Assembly (NCBI GenBank): GCA_003347645.1
Contig: QDFX01000009.1
Location: forward strand, 1-40,000
Source of the DNA: Rhizobiaceae bacterium CPCC 101076
GTDB taxonomy: Bacteria; Pseudomonadota; Alphaproteobacteria; Rhizobiales; Methylopilaceae
Length of the DNA stretch: 40,000 nt
Reading direction: 5' to 3'
Below are positions 18,987 to 26,479 of the stretch, piece by piece. How positions within the stretch are numbered: position 1 is the first letter of the stretch; every line of letters begins with the position of its first letter. A model generated the notes under the pieces. The model saw only the letters and a program-made list of their open reading frames with translations, was not told where the DNA came from and ran no database searches. The position numbers and the translations under genes are program-made.

Positions 18987-19055
18987 TCATGAATTGTCGC
19001 GTCTTTTCAAGAAACGCCTGCGGACGGCCCGCGGCTGCACCGAACGCTTCCTCAC
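18987..19055 (-). CDS. Possible basic leader peptide frame upstream of secA (22 codons)
   Basis: A GTG-started frame in the secA leader encodes [20 protein letters not shown] plus Asn-Ser, ten basic residues of 22. Its TGA overlaps the GAGG ribosome site of secA and ends 7 bases before the secA ATG, so coupling would be possible. No Shine-Dalgarno is visible for the GTG, and short Arg-rich frames arise easily in high-G+C DNA. It is recorded as a candidate only. Confidence 0.2.
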   Translation of the reverse strand: MRKRSVQPRAVRRRFLKRRDNS

Positions 19056-19131
19056 AAAGTAGCGCGCGAGCGGAGATGCGGTGATCCCCTGTAACTAGAT
19101 TCCGTCAGGAGTACAGACGGTCGCGGGCAGA

Positions 19132-19158
19132 ATTATGAACGCCTCCGAGGGTTGTCAA
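19132..19158 (-). promoter_or_regulatory. Candidate sigma-70-type promoter for secA
   Basis: On the minus strand a perfect TTGACA (19153-19158) is followed after 15 bases by CATAAT (19132-19137), five of six matches to TATAAT. The spacer is shorter than the usual 17. It would give a leader of roughly 145 bases before the secA ATG. Confidence 0.5.
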
Positions 19159-19226
19159 TGCGCCCCTTTTCGGAGCAATCTCCGCCGCCTGCGGCCTAGG
19201 AGCCGCCTGACGAGGTATCCGTCTCT

Positions 19227-20132
19227 ATGATGTTTCAGATTTCAGGCCGTTCGGGCCATGCCGCGCGTGCGATGGCGGCAGCCGGCTTTCTGGCCCTGTG
19301 CGCCGCGGTTCCTGCTCTTGCGCAGACCCCCGCGCCTGCTCCCGCGACCCAGACCGCGCCGATCGATCCGAACACGGTTGTCGCGACCATCGACGGCCAG
19401 CCGCTGACCGAGCGCGAAGTGCAGGCCGCGGTCGCCGAGATCGGTCCCTCCCTCGGCGGCGCGCTCGATCCGGAGAAGCGTGACCAGATCATCGGCTTCC
19501 TGATCGACATCAAGCTCGCCGCCCGCGCGGCCGAGAAAGAGAAGCTGGCGGACACGCCGGAATTCCAGACCGAAATGGCATTTCTGCGCGACAAGGCGCT
19601 GATGCAGGCCTTGCTCGACAAGCGTGGCAAGGACGCCGTGACCGAGCAGACGGTCAAGCAGATCTACGACGACACCGTGAAGGACCTGAAGCCCGAGCAG
19701 GAGGTCCATGCCCGCCATATCCTGGTCGAGACCGAGGACGAAGCGAAGGCCGTTGAGGAGCGCCTGAAGAAAGGCGAGGACTTCGCGGTGATCGCCAAGG
19801 AAGTCTCGAAGGATCCGGGTTCCGGCGCCCAGGGCGGCGATCTTGGCTTCTTCACCAAGGACCAGATGGTTCCGGAGTTCGCTGACCAGGCTTTCAAGCT
19901 GGAGCCCGGCAAGATTTCCGATCCGGTGAAGTCCCAGTTCGGCTGGCACGTCATCAAGGTCGAGGAGAAGCGCGAGAAGCCGATCCCGACGCTCGACCAG
20001 GTTCGCGATCAGATCGAGCAATACGCCAACCGGCGCGCTCAGCAGGAGGCCATCCAGAAGCTCCGCTCGGACGCCAAGATCGAGCGCAAGGACGCACCGG
20101 CGCAACCCGACGCACCCAAGCCCGCGCAGTAA
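19227..20132 (+). CDS. Periplasmic parvulin-type peptidyl-prolyl isomerase / foldase
   Basis: A 301-residue exported chaperone/PPIase. The signal peptide ends near ALA-Q (about residue 33), followed by a Pro/Ala linker. An N-terminal SurA/PrsA-like helical region runs from about 45 to 150 ([19 protein letters not shown]), then a single parvulin domain from about 155 to 250: [44 protein letters not shown] and [17 protein letters not shown]. It probably folds outer-membrane or periplasmic proteins, which suits its place opposite secA. Two ATG codons lie in tandem (19227 and 19230), and the true one is not decidable. The 3' end is 8 bases from argJ. Confidence 0.92.
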   Translation: MMFQISGRSGHAARAMAAAGFLALCAAVPALAQTPAPAPATQTAPIDPNTVVATIDGQPLTEREVQAAVAEIGPSLGGALDPEKRDQIIGFLIDIKLAARAAEKEKLADTPEFQTEMAFLRDKALMQALLDKRGKDAVTEQTVKQIYDDTVKDLKPEQEVHARHILVETEDEAKAVEERLKKGEDFAVIAKEVSKDPGSGAQGGDLGFFTKDQMVPEFADQAFKLEPGKISDPVKSQFGWHVIKVEEKREKPIPTLDQVRDQIEQYANRRAQQEAIQKLRSDAKIERKDAPAQPDAPKPAQ

Positions 20133-20140
20133 TCCCGGCG

Positions 20141-21373
20141 ATGGGGGGCAAGATCTCGCCGCTGGCGCCGGAACGATTTCCGGCGCTGCCGCCGGTTGCC
20201 GGCGTGTCGATCGCGACCGCCGAGGCCGGCATCAAATACAAGAACCGCACTGATGTGCTGCTCATGACGTTCGCGCCCGGCACGACCGTCGCGGGCGTCT
20301 TCACCACATCGAAATGCCCTTCGGCCGCGGTCGACTGGTGCAGAACAGCTCTACCCTCGGGCAAGGCCCGGGCACTGGTCGTCAATTCGGGCAATGCCAA
20401 CGCCTTCACAGGCAAGAAGGGCCGCGAGGCGACCAAGCTCACTGCGGAGCTCGCGGCCAAGGCCCTTGGTTGCGCGGAGGACGAGATATTTCTCGCCTCG
20501 ACTGGCGTAATCGGCGAGCCGCTCGACGCAACCAAATTCGCTGGTGTGATGGACACGCTCGCGGGATCAGGCGTCGTGGATGCCTGGGAAGCCGCCGGCC
20601 GCGCGATCATGACGACCGACACCTTCCCGAAGGGGGCGACCGCCAAGGTTGATCTCGACGGCGTGCAGGTGACGATCTGCGGCATCGCCAAAGGCGCGGG
20701 CATGATCGCGCCCGACATGGCGACGATGCTGTCCTTCGTCGCGACGGACGCGCCGATTTCCGCGCCAGTGCTTCAGAAGCTCCTGAGCCGTGGAACGACC
20801 ACGAGCTTCAACTGCACGACGGTCGATGGCGATACCTCCACTTCGGACACTTTGATGGCATTCGCAACCGGTTCAGCCGGCGGGCGCCCGATCGAGAGCG
20901 ACAACGACCCGCGAGTGGCCGTGTTCGCCAAGGCGCTTGATGGCGTCCTCGAGGATCTCGCCCAGCAGGTCGCGAAGGATGGCGAAGGCGCAACCAAGTT
21001 CGTGACCGTCCAGGTCCAGGGTGCGGAAAACGACGCAGCCGCGCGCAAGATCGGGTTGTCGATTGCGAACTCGCCGCTGGTGAAGACAGCGATTGCGGGC
21101 GAGGACGCCAATTGGGGCCGCATCGTCATGGCTGTCGGCAAGGCTGGCGAGGCGGCGGATCGCGACAGGCTGGCGATCTGGTTCGGCGATATACGCGTTG
21201 CCGTCGATGGCGAGCGCGATCCCGGCTACGATGAGGCGATGACCTCCGCCTACATGAAGAACCAGAACATCGATATCCGAGTCGATCTCGGGCTGGGCTC
21301 TGGCAAGGGCCGCGTCTGGACCTGCGATCTGACTGCCGAATACATCGCCATCAACGCCGATTATCGCTCGTAG
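20141..21373 (+). CDS. argJ: Bifunctional glutamate N-acetyltransferase / amino-acid N-acetyltransferase
   Basis: A 410-residue precursor that self-cleaves into two chains and recycles the acetyl group from N-acetylornithine to glutamate in arginine synthesis. The autoproteolysis site DMA-T195-MLSF is present, with the upstream KGAGMIAP and the oxyanion-type STGVIGEP segment near 126. C-terminal substrate-binding regions include [18 protein letters not shown], and the chain ends IAINADYRS as expected. Whether it also makes N-acetylglutamate from acetyl-CoA cannot be told from sequence alone. It starts 8 bases after the foldase stop, so it is probably read from the same transcript, although the two functions are unrelated. 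Confidence 0.97.
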   Translation: MGGKISPLAPERFPALPPVAGVSIATAEAGIKYKNRTDVLLMTFAPGTTVAGVFTTSKCPSAAVDWCRTALPSGKARALVVNSGNANAFTGKKGREATKLTAELAAKALGCAEDEIFLASTGVIGEPLDATKFAGVMDTLAGSGVVDAWEAAGRAIMTTDTFPKGATAKVDLDGVQVTICGIAKGAGMIAPDMATMLSFVATDAPISAPVLQKLLSRGTTTSFNCTTVDGDTSTSDTLMAFATGSAGGRPIESDNDPRVAVFAKALDGVLEDLAQQVAKDGEGATKFVTVQVQGAENDAAARKIGLSIANSPLVKTAIAGEDANWGRIVMAVGKAGEAADRDRLAIWFGDIRVAVDGERDPGYDEAMTSAYMKNQNIDIRVDLGLGSGKGRVWTCDLTAEYIAINADYRS

Positions 21374-21433
21374 AATTTGCGCGTCCGCGAGTCTCGTATC
21401 TCGCGGGCGGCTCGTTAACGAATTGAGCCCATC

Positions 21434-21853
21434 ATGACCGCAGCAACGGTATCAACCCGGCTTGTCCTGGTCGCGGCCTGCGCGCTCGTCGACCTCGACG
21501 GCAGGATTCTCCTGGCCCAGCGTCCCGAGGGCAAGCCGATGGCCGGTCTTTGGGAGTTTCCCGGAGGCAAGGTCGAAGCCGGCGAGACGCCGGAAACGAC
21601 ATTGATCCGGGAGCTCGCGGAAGAACTGGGAATAGTGGTCAAGGAAGACTGCCTGGCGCCGCTGACATTCGCCAGCCACGCCTATGAGAACTTCCACCTC
21701 CTGATGCCGCTCTACATCTGCCGGCGTTGGGAAGGCATGGTGCAGCCGCTGGAAAGCCAGAAGCTCACCTGGACGGAACCGAAGAAGTTGAGAAGCTTCC
21801 CGATGCCGCCCGCGGACGAACCACTGATCCCGGCTCTGATCGATCTTCTGTGA
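21434..21853 (+). CDS. mutT: 8-oxo-dGTP diphosphatase (MutT, Nudix hydrolase)
   Basis: A 139-residue Nudix hydrolase that removes oxidised dGTP (8-oxo-dGTP) from the nucleotide pool, preventing A:T to C:G transversions. The Nudix box is perfect: G45-x5-E51-x7-R59-E60-L-A-E63-E64-L-G66-I67. LAQRPEGKPMAGLWEFPGGK upstream is the MutT-type substrate region, and WTEPKKLRSFPMPPADEPLIPAL at the end is typical. The length agrees with MutT rather than a fusion. The position directly after argJ is often seen in Hyphomicrobiales. The Flp pilin gene follows after 19 bases. Confidence 0.93.
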   Translation: MTAATVSTRLVLVAACALVDLDGRILLAQRPEGKPMAGLWEFPGGKVEAGETPETTLIRELAEELGIVVKEDCLAPLTFASHAYENFHLLMPLYICRRWEGMVQPLESQKLTWTEPKKLRSFPMPPADEPLIPALIDLL

Positions 21854-21872
21854 ACGGTTCGAGTGGGGCGGA

Positions 21873-22058
21873 ATGGTACATCAGTTCGGAAACCTCGTTC
21901 GCAGCTTCGGCCGTGACGAAAGTGGCGCGACCGCAATCGAGTATTCCCTGATCGCCGTCATTGTCTCGGTCGGGATCGTGGCTTCGCTTCCAGGGCTCCG
22001 GGACAGTATCGACGGACTCTTCCAGCAGGTACTGGCGGCTGTCCAGAACCCGGGCTAG
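21873..22058 (+). CDS. Flp/Fap family type IVb pilin subunit
   Basis: A 61-residue prepilin. The leader ends in DESG18, and the prepilin peptidase site is followed by ATAIEY, with the conserved glutamate at +5 (E23) and Tyr at +6. The hydrophobic helix (SLIAVIVSVGIVASL) and short C-terminal part match Flp pilins, which polymerise into adhesive Tad pili. No Tad genes (cpaA-F, tadV) occur in this window, so assembly would need machinery elsewhere. GGGGCGG precedes the ATG. It follows mutT by 19 bases and its stop shares a CTAG with the convergent methyltransferase gene. Confidence 0.9.
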   Translation: MVHQFGNLVRSFGRDESGATAIEYSLIAVIVSVGIVASLPGLRDSIDGLFQQVLAAVQNPG

Positions 22059-22921
22059 CTGGGCTTCACGCCACTCGGGATCTCGACCGTCCCCAAGGCG
22101 TCGGCCAGTCGGTGACGGGCGGAGCCGGGCCGAAGCGGCTTTTGCTGGCTCTCATGCGGCACCCAGCCCGACATCCAGACGATCTCGACTGTCACGCGCA
22201 GGCGTCCGTCCGGGTCGGAGAACCTTTCCTGATAGATTTCCGCCAGCCGGGCCAGGGTTTCGCGGCGCAGGGGCGTCTTGCTGCGGGCGAGGAGCGGGTT
22301 GGTCGCTCCGAGCGCCCTGAGATCACGGAAGAGGCCGAAGATGTCGCCATACCGAACCGTGATCTTTTCCGAATCGACGACCGGCAACGCAAAACCCGCG
22401 CGCTGAAGCAGCGAGCCGAGATCGCGCACGCCGGCGAACGGGATGACGCGCGGGCTCACTCCTCCCGCAGTGTCGGCTTCGGCTTCCGAAAACGCTTCAC
22501 GGAGCTCGATGAGCGTGTCGCCGCCGGGAACGGCGGCCGTGAACAGGCCGTCCGGTTTCAGTGCCCGGCGAATCTGCAGGAGAAGGCCGGGCAGGTCCTC
22601 CACCCAGTGCAAGGCGAGCGCCGATGCAACGAGGTCGAGCGAGCCTTCGGCGAAAGGCAGCACATAGTCGCGATTCAGAAGATCCCTATCGGCGCGACGG
22701 ATATTGTTGACCCTCGGCAAGGCCGACAGCGGTCCGGACAGGCCGGGCTCCGGCGTGCCCAGATCGAGCGCGTTGTCGAAGTCCCGGAGGACGCCTGCGA
22801 GTCGCTCCGCCATCTCCTCCGACACGCGCGGAAGAAGAACATCGTCCGACTGCCCGTCGAGGCGTGCTCGGTTCTGGCGGGCGCGGATGAGGTCGTAGTC
22901 GAAGAGTTCTGGGGCGGACAT
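22055..22921 (-). CDS. SAM-dependent methyltransferase, BioC/NDUFAF5-like
   Basis: A 288-residue class I methyltransferase-fold protein. ALDLGTPEPGLSG (motif I region, with a non-canonical glycine pattern) lies near residue 65, LPFAEGSLDLVASALALHWVEDLPGLLLQI carries motifs II/III, and LKPDGLFTAAVPGGDTLIELREAF carries the post-III region. The layout resembles the NDUFAF5/BioC-like group; in mitochondria that protein hydroxylates an arginine of complex I, but the bacterial role is unproven. The frame is open to 23023; ATG 22921 (MSAPELFDYDLIRARQNRA) is the usual family start, with ATG 22930 as alternative. It is divergent from comF. Confidence 0.85.
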   Translation of the reverse strand: MSAPELFDYDLIRARQNRARLDGQSDDVLLPRVSEEMAERLAGVLRDFDNALDLGTPEPGLSGPLSALPRVNNIRRADRDLLNRDYVLPFAEGSLDLVASALALHWVEDLPGLLLQIRRALKPDGLFTAAVPGGDTLIELREAFSEAEADTAGGVSPRVIPFAGVRDLGSLLQRAGFALPVVDSEKITVRYGDIFGLFRDLRALGATNPLLARSKTPLRRETLARLAEIYQERFSDPDGRLRVTVEIVWMSGWVPHESQQKPLRPGSARHRLADALGTVEIPSGVKPS

Positions 22922-22996
22922 GGCGGTCATATGGAGGTGCCGGAGACGCCGGTCAAACCTTCCATCCAGCAAAGGTTCCGCTAAGCTTCCTGAAAG

Positions 22997-23776
22997 ATGG
23001 ATAGTGAGACAGGCATAGCGCACTCAATCGGCGCCAGCGCGCATCGGATCGCCCGGCTGTTGGGGCGGGCGATGCTCGATTTCGCTATGCCGCCGCTTTG
23101 CCTTGCCTGTTCGAAGCCCGTTGGCTCGCCTGGCTCGCTCTGCGTTCAATGCTGGCAGGGCCTCGATTTCATCTCGCCGCCCTATTGCCAGCGGCTCGGT
23201 ACGCCGTTCGAAGCCGATCTCGGAGAGGGGCTGATCTCGCTGAAGGCGATTGCCGAACCGCCCGTCTTCGGCAGGGCGCGGGCCGTCGCCCGATTCGACG
23301 GAACGGCGCGGGAACTGGTCCATCGGCTGAAATACTCCGATCGTCTTGATCTCGCCGGAGCAATGGGGAGCTGGATGGTGCGCGCCGGTGCCGAAGTCCT
23401 GATCGAAGGCAGCGTGCTGGTGCCGATCCCACTTTACAGGACACGCCTCTGGCGGCGGCGATTCAACCAGTCCGGAGAACTCGCCAAGGTGATTGGCAGA
23501 GCGAAGGTGCTCGAAGTCGATCATCAGGCGTTGCGCAAGGTGAAGGCGACACCGAGCCAGACCGGCCTGAACGCCCGGCAGCGCAAGGAGAACCTCGCAG
23601 GAGCCTTCAAGGTCAGGGATGAGGCGCAGGGACGGATTGCCGGACGGCGCGTGGTTCTGGTCGACGATGTAATGACGACAGGCGCCACACTCAATGCGGC
23701 GGCCCGGGTGCTTCTCCGCGCAGGCGCTTCGGAGGTGGATGCAATGGTGTTTGCCCTTGTGGCGGAGCGGGTCTAA
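22997..23776 (+). CDS. ComF family protein (phosphoribosyltransferase-like)
   Basis: A 259-residue cytoplasmic protein of the ComF/GntX family. The N-terminal zinc-ribbon has four cysteines, C35-LAC38 and C49-VQC52, followed by a type I phosphoribosyltransferase domain with LVPIPLYRTRLWRRRFNQS near 145 and the PRPP loop RVVLVDDVMTTGATLNAAARVL near 218. ComF supports DNA uptake in naturally competent bacteria, but most alphaproteobacterial copies have no demonstrated role. It starts about 75 bases from the divergent methyltransferase gene and is followed by grxC. Confidence 0.92.
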   Translation: MDSETGIAHSIGASAHRIARLLGRAMLDFAMPPLCLACSKPVGSPGSLCVQCWQGLDFISPPYCQRLGTPFEADLGEGLISLKAIAEPPVFGRARAVARFDGTARELVHRLKYSDRLDLAGAMGSWMVRAGAEVLIEGSVLVPIPLYRTRLWRRRFNQSGELAKVIGRAKVLEVDHQALRKVKATPSQTGLNARQRKENLAGAFKVRDEAQGRIAGRRVVLVDDVMTTGATLNAAARVLLRAGASEVDAMVFALVAERV

Positions 23777-23820
23777 GCCTCCTATATCTCCGGGAGATTT
23801 GAGTTTCCCGTGAGCGACGA

Positions 23821-24078
23821 ATGGCGAACGTTACAATCTACACAAAGCCGTGGTGCCCTTATTGCGATGCCGCGCGCGAGCTTCTGACCGGCAAGGGAAT
23901 CGACTTCACCGAGATCGATATTTCGGGCAAGGCTGAAATTCGCGCCGAGATGATCCAGCGCGCGAATGGCCGGACCACGGTGCCGCAGGTTTTTGTCGGT
24001 GATCGCCACCTTGGCGGCTGCGATGACATTTATGCGCTTGATTCAGTGGGTAAGCTCGATCCGGTCCTGGCAGGATAA
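23821..24078 (+). CDS. grxC: Glutaredoxin 3
   Basis: An 85-residue cytosolic dithiol glutaredoxin that reduces disulfides and glutathionylated proteins with glutathione. The active site is C12-P-Y-C15, TTVPQVFVGD near residue 57 carries the cis-proline, and GGCDDI near 69 binds glutathione. The length is that of a single-domain GrxC. It sits 9 bases upstream of the nitrilase-family gene on the same strand, an arrangement common in Alphaproteobacteria. Confidence 0.95.
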   Translation: MANVTIYTKPWCPYCDAARELLTGKGIDFTEIDISGKAEIRAEMIQRANGRTTVPQVFVGDRHLGGCDDIYALDSVGKLDPVLAG

Positions 24079-24087
24079 GATACGGAA

Positions 24088-24957
24088 ATGACAGCGGAGA
24101 CAGAGTTCACGGTCGGCCTGGTCCAGATGCGGACCGGGCAGAGCGTCGCCGCTAATATAGAGGCGGCGAGCGAACTGATCCGCGAGGCCGCGAAGGCTGG
24201 CGCGGACTATGTTCAGACGCCGGAGATGACGGCGCTTATGGTGCGTGACCGCGAACGGCTGATGGCGACGATCACTGACGAGGAGCATGATCAGGCGCTG
24301 AAGGCATTCCGCGATCTGGGCAAGGAACTTGGTATTTTCCTGCATATCGGCTCAATGGCGATCCGGATTCCGGGCCATCAGCGAGTGGCGAACCGCGGGT
24401 TTCTCATCTCCCCGGACGGCGAGATTCGGGGCCGCTACGACAAGATCCATATGTTCGACGTCGATCTCGCCAAGGGTGAGAGCTGGCGGGAATCGCAGAC
24501 TTACCAGCCCGGCGAAATCGCTGTCGCCGCTGATCTGCCCTGGGGTCGGATTGGGCTAGCCATTTGTTATGACTTGCGTTTTTCGGCCCTGTTCCGCGCT
24601 CTCGCCGAGGCTGGAGCGGACTTCCTGACGGTGCCGGCGGCATTTACCCAGCAGACGGGCGAAGCGCACTGGCATGCGCTCCTGCGTGCCCGGGCAATCG
24701 AGACGGGGAGCTTCGTGTTCGCGGCCGCTCAGGGGGGAACCCATGAGGACGGGCGCGAGACCTACGGGCATAGCCTCGTGGTCGATCCATGGGGGCGAAT
24801 CCTCGCCGAGGGCGGTACGGAGCCGGGCGTTATCGTGGCCAAAATTGACACGAAACTCGTCGCAAAAGCGCGTTCGGCAATCCCCGTGCTTCAGAATGGG
24901 CGGCGGTTTTCCGTTTCCTCTCCGGAGGTTACGCCACTCCGCGAGGTCTCGGCGTGA
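24088..24957 (+). CDS. Carbon-nitrogen hydrolase (nitrilase superfamily, Nit1/Nit2-like amidase)
   Basis: A 289-residue cytoplasmic hydrolase with the catalytic triad in place: E46 (QTPEM), K119 (GRYDKIHMFD) and C160 (LAICYDLRF). The Nit subgroup features, RALAEAGADFLTVPAAFTQQTGEAHWHALLRARAIE and SLVVDPWG, indicate the Nit1/omega-amidase branch. Members repair deaminated glutathione or hydrolyse alpha-ketoglutaramate. The position right after a glutaredoxin gene makes the glutathione-repair role attractive, but that is inference. Its TGA overlaps the GTG of the DUF1178 gene by four bases. Confidence 0.92.
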   Translation: MTAETEFTVGLVQMRTGQSVAANIEAASELIREAAKAGADYVQTPEMTALMVRDRERLMATITDEEHDQALKAFRDLGKELGIFLHIGSMAIRIPGHQRVANRGFLISPDGEIRGRYDKIHMFDVDLAKGESWRESQTYQPGEIAVAADLPWGRIGLAICYDLRFSALFRALAEAGADFLTVPAAFTQQTGEAHWHALLRARAIETGSFVFAAAQGGTHEDGRETYGHSLVVDPWGRILAEGGTEPGVIVAKIDTKLVAKARSAIPVLQNGRRFSVSSPEVTPLREVSA

Positions 24958-25424
24958 TCCGATATACGCTCCAGTGCGAACGCTCGCACGGTTTCGACGG
25001 CTGGTTCCGCTCGTCCGGAGACTTCGATCTGCAGGCCGAGGCAGGACTGTTGTCGTGCCCGCTTTGTGGGTCCGTCGCGATCGAGAAGGGGCTGATGGCG
25101 CCCGCCGTTCGGACTGCCGAGAAGGTCGCTGAATCGACACCGGTCACCGCGGAGCGCGCGGAATTGCCGAACAGCGGCGACGTTGCCCTGCTCGGTGACA
25201 AGGAGCAGCGGCTCCGCGCGATGATCCGAGCGCTGCGCGACGAGGTGACGAAGAACGCCGAGAATGTCGGCCCGCGCTTCGCCGAGGTCGCCCGCCGGAT
25301 GCACGAGGGCGAGATCGAGAAGGGCTCGGTTTACGGCAAGGCCTCTCCGGAGGAGATCAAGTCTCTGGCCGAGGACGGTATCGATTTTCATCCGTTGCCG
25401 GTGCTTCCCGACGAGGGGAACTAG
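24954..25424 (+). CDS. DUF1178 family protein
   Basis: A 156-residue small cytoplasmic protein of the DUF1178 family, function unknown. The N-terminus, MIRYTLQCERSHGFDGWFRS, and the CPLCGS motif near residue 35 give cysteines that could form a zinc ribbon. A variable middle follows, then a conserved helical part (RAMIRALRDEVTKNAENVGPRFAEVARRMHEGE) ending with GIDFHPLPVLPDEGN. The GTG start overlaps the preceding hydrolase stop (GTGA), so the two are probably co-translated. An intergenic stretch full of palindromic repeats follows. Confidence 0.92.
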   Translation: MIRYTLQCERSHGFDGWFRSSGDFDLQAEAGLLSCPLCGSVAIEKGLMAPAVRTAEKVAESTPVTAERAELPNSGDVALLGDKEQRLRAMIRALRDEVTKNAENVGPRFAEVARRMHEGEIEKGSVYGKASPEEIKSLAEDGIDFHPLPVLPDEGN

Positions 25425-25467
25425 TTCTCCTCTCCGCAAAGCGGAGCCGGCGCGACCTTTGATAGTC

Positions 25468-25540
25468 GTCATCCTCCGGCCTGACCGGAGGATCCATACC
25501 GCAGTGTCTGATGGGTCCTCCGGTCAAGCCGGAGGATGAC
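25468..25540. repeat. Palindromic intergenic repeat, family A, copy 1
   Basis: Two 30-base arms (25468-25497 and 25511-25540) are reverse complements with two mismatches, separated by a 13-base loop. Each arm is itself partly palindromic around CTCCGG-CCGGAG. The same architecture and outer bases (GTCAT...ATGAC) recur at 38009-38082. It lies between the DUF1178 and ubiG stops and could stall or terminate transcription. The pattern recalls REP/RPE-type elements of Hyphomicrobiales. Confidence 0.85.
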
Positions 25541-25558
25541 GGAGGGCGTGGCCTTTTC

Positions 25559-25616
25559 CCTCACCCGCTCGAAGCCTCCTGGCTTCGAGTCGTCCTCTCC
25601 CGTGAACGGGAGAGGG
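25559..25616 (+). repeat. Double-hairpin intergenic repeat, family B, copy 1
   Basis: It begins CCTCACCC, then has a hairpin CTCGAAGCC/GGCTTCGAG and a second hairpin CTCTCCCG/CGGGAGAG, ending GGGAGAGGG. The same order of parts occurs at 37513-37569. It stands just beyond the ubiG stop on the opposite strand. Confidence 0.75.
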
Positions 25617-25622
25617 GGCACG

Positions 25623-26363
25623 TCACTTCACAGCCGTCAGCCAGTAATTGACGTCGGTGTCCGGGCCGAGACGCCATTCGCCGCGCAGAGGATCGTAGAT
25701 CATCCCCGAGACATCGCTGACATTGAGCCCGGCCGAGCGGACGAAGCGGCGGAGTTCGCCGGGCGTCACGAATTTCTGCCAGTCATGGGTCTTCGGCGGC
25801 ACCCAGCGCAGAATGTATTCCGCGCCGACGATCGCGAGCGCGTAGCTTTTCAGCGTCCGATTCAGCGTCGAGAACAGGACGAGGCCGCCCGGCTTGGCCA
25901 GCGCCGATAATGTGCGGACGAAGCCCGCCGGGTCGGCGACGTGCTCGATGACCTCGGAAGCGATGACGACGTCGAACGTTTCATCGGCGGCAAGCACCTT
26001 CTCGGCGGTCGTCGGGCGGTAGTCGATCTTGAGCCCGCTCTCCTTGGCATGGGTCCTCGCGATCTCGATGCTTTCCTCGGCCGGCTCGATGCCAGTGACC
26101 TTGGCGCCGAGGCGGGTGAGGGGCTCGGACAGAATGCCGCCGCCGCAGCCGACATCGAGGATTCTGAGGCCCTTCAGGCTGCGGATATTTTTCGGGTCGC
26201 GGCCGAAATGCTCGCAGAGGCGGTCGCGGACATAGGTCAAGCGAGCGGGATTCAGCCTGTGCAGAGGGGCATACGGTCCGCGCGGATTCCACCATTCCTC
26301 GGCGGTGGCGGCGAAGCGCGCCACTTCCTCGCTGTCCACCGACCCTACGGTTCCGCTATTCAT
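25623..26363 (-). CDS. ubiG: Ubiquinone biosynthesis O-methyltransferase
   Basis: A 246-residue methyltransferase that carries out both O-methylations of ubiquinone synthesis. VDSEEVARFAATAEEWWNP..GPYAPLHRLNPARLTYVRD is the diagnostic UbiG N-terminus; the SAM-binding motif is LRILDVGCGGGILSEPLTRLGA; VIEHVADPAGFVRTLSAL and LFSTLNRTLKSY follow. The end (VSGMIYDPLRGEWRL..DTDVNYWLTAVK) is typical and includes the membrane-associated insertion area. ATG 26363 is chosen as it matches the usual family length; ATG 26381, six codons earlier, is possible. Divergent pairing with lysC is a conserved arrangement in Hyphomicrobiales. Confidence 0.95.
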   Translation of the reverse strand: MNSGTVGSVDSEEVARFAATAEEWWNPRGPYAPLHRLNPARLTYVRDRLCEHFGRDPKNIRSLKGLRILDVGCGGGILSEPLTRLGAKVTGIEPAEESIEIARTHAKESGLKIDYRPTTAEKVLAADETFDVVIASEVIEHVADPAGFVRTLSALAKPGGLVLFSTLNRTLKSYALAIVGAEYILRWVPPKTHDWQKFVTPGELRRFVRSAGLNVSDVSGMIYDPLRGEWRLGPDTDVNYWLTAVK

Positions 26364-26391
26364 CTCGCCGTCACATCCCATGCGCGGGGAA

Positions 26392-26420
26392 TTGCCCTCG
26401 CTCTGCCCGGCATGTATACG
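26392..26420 (+). promoter_or_regulatory. Candidate promoter for lysC
   Basis: TTGCCC (26392-26397) and TATACG (26415-26420) are separated by 17 bases in the intergenic stretch between the divergent ubiG and lysC genes. The -35 matches the first three positions of TTGACA plus one more, and the -10 has TATA. It would give a leader of about 50 bases before the lysC ATG. Confidence 0.4.
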
Positions 26421-26479
26421 CGCGTTTTCCAGAGCGGGGCCAGCGGCGCCGCATCCATCCGAACCCTTGCCGGACCCCG

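Noticed and set aside
25468-25616. Repeats between the DUF1178 gene and ubiG as a CRISPR array
   Set aside because: There are no direct repeats at regular spacing and no spacers; the elements are inverted repeats of two different families, and no cas gene is near.
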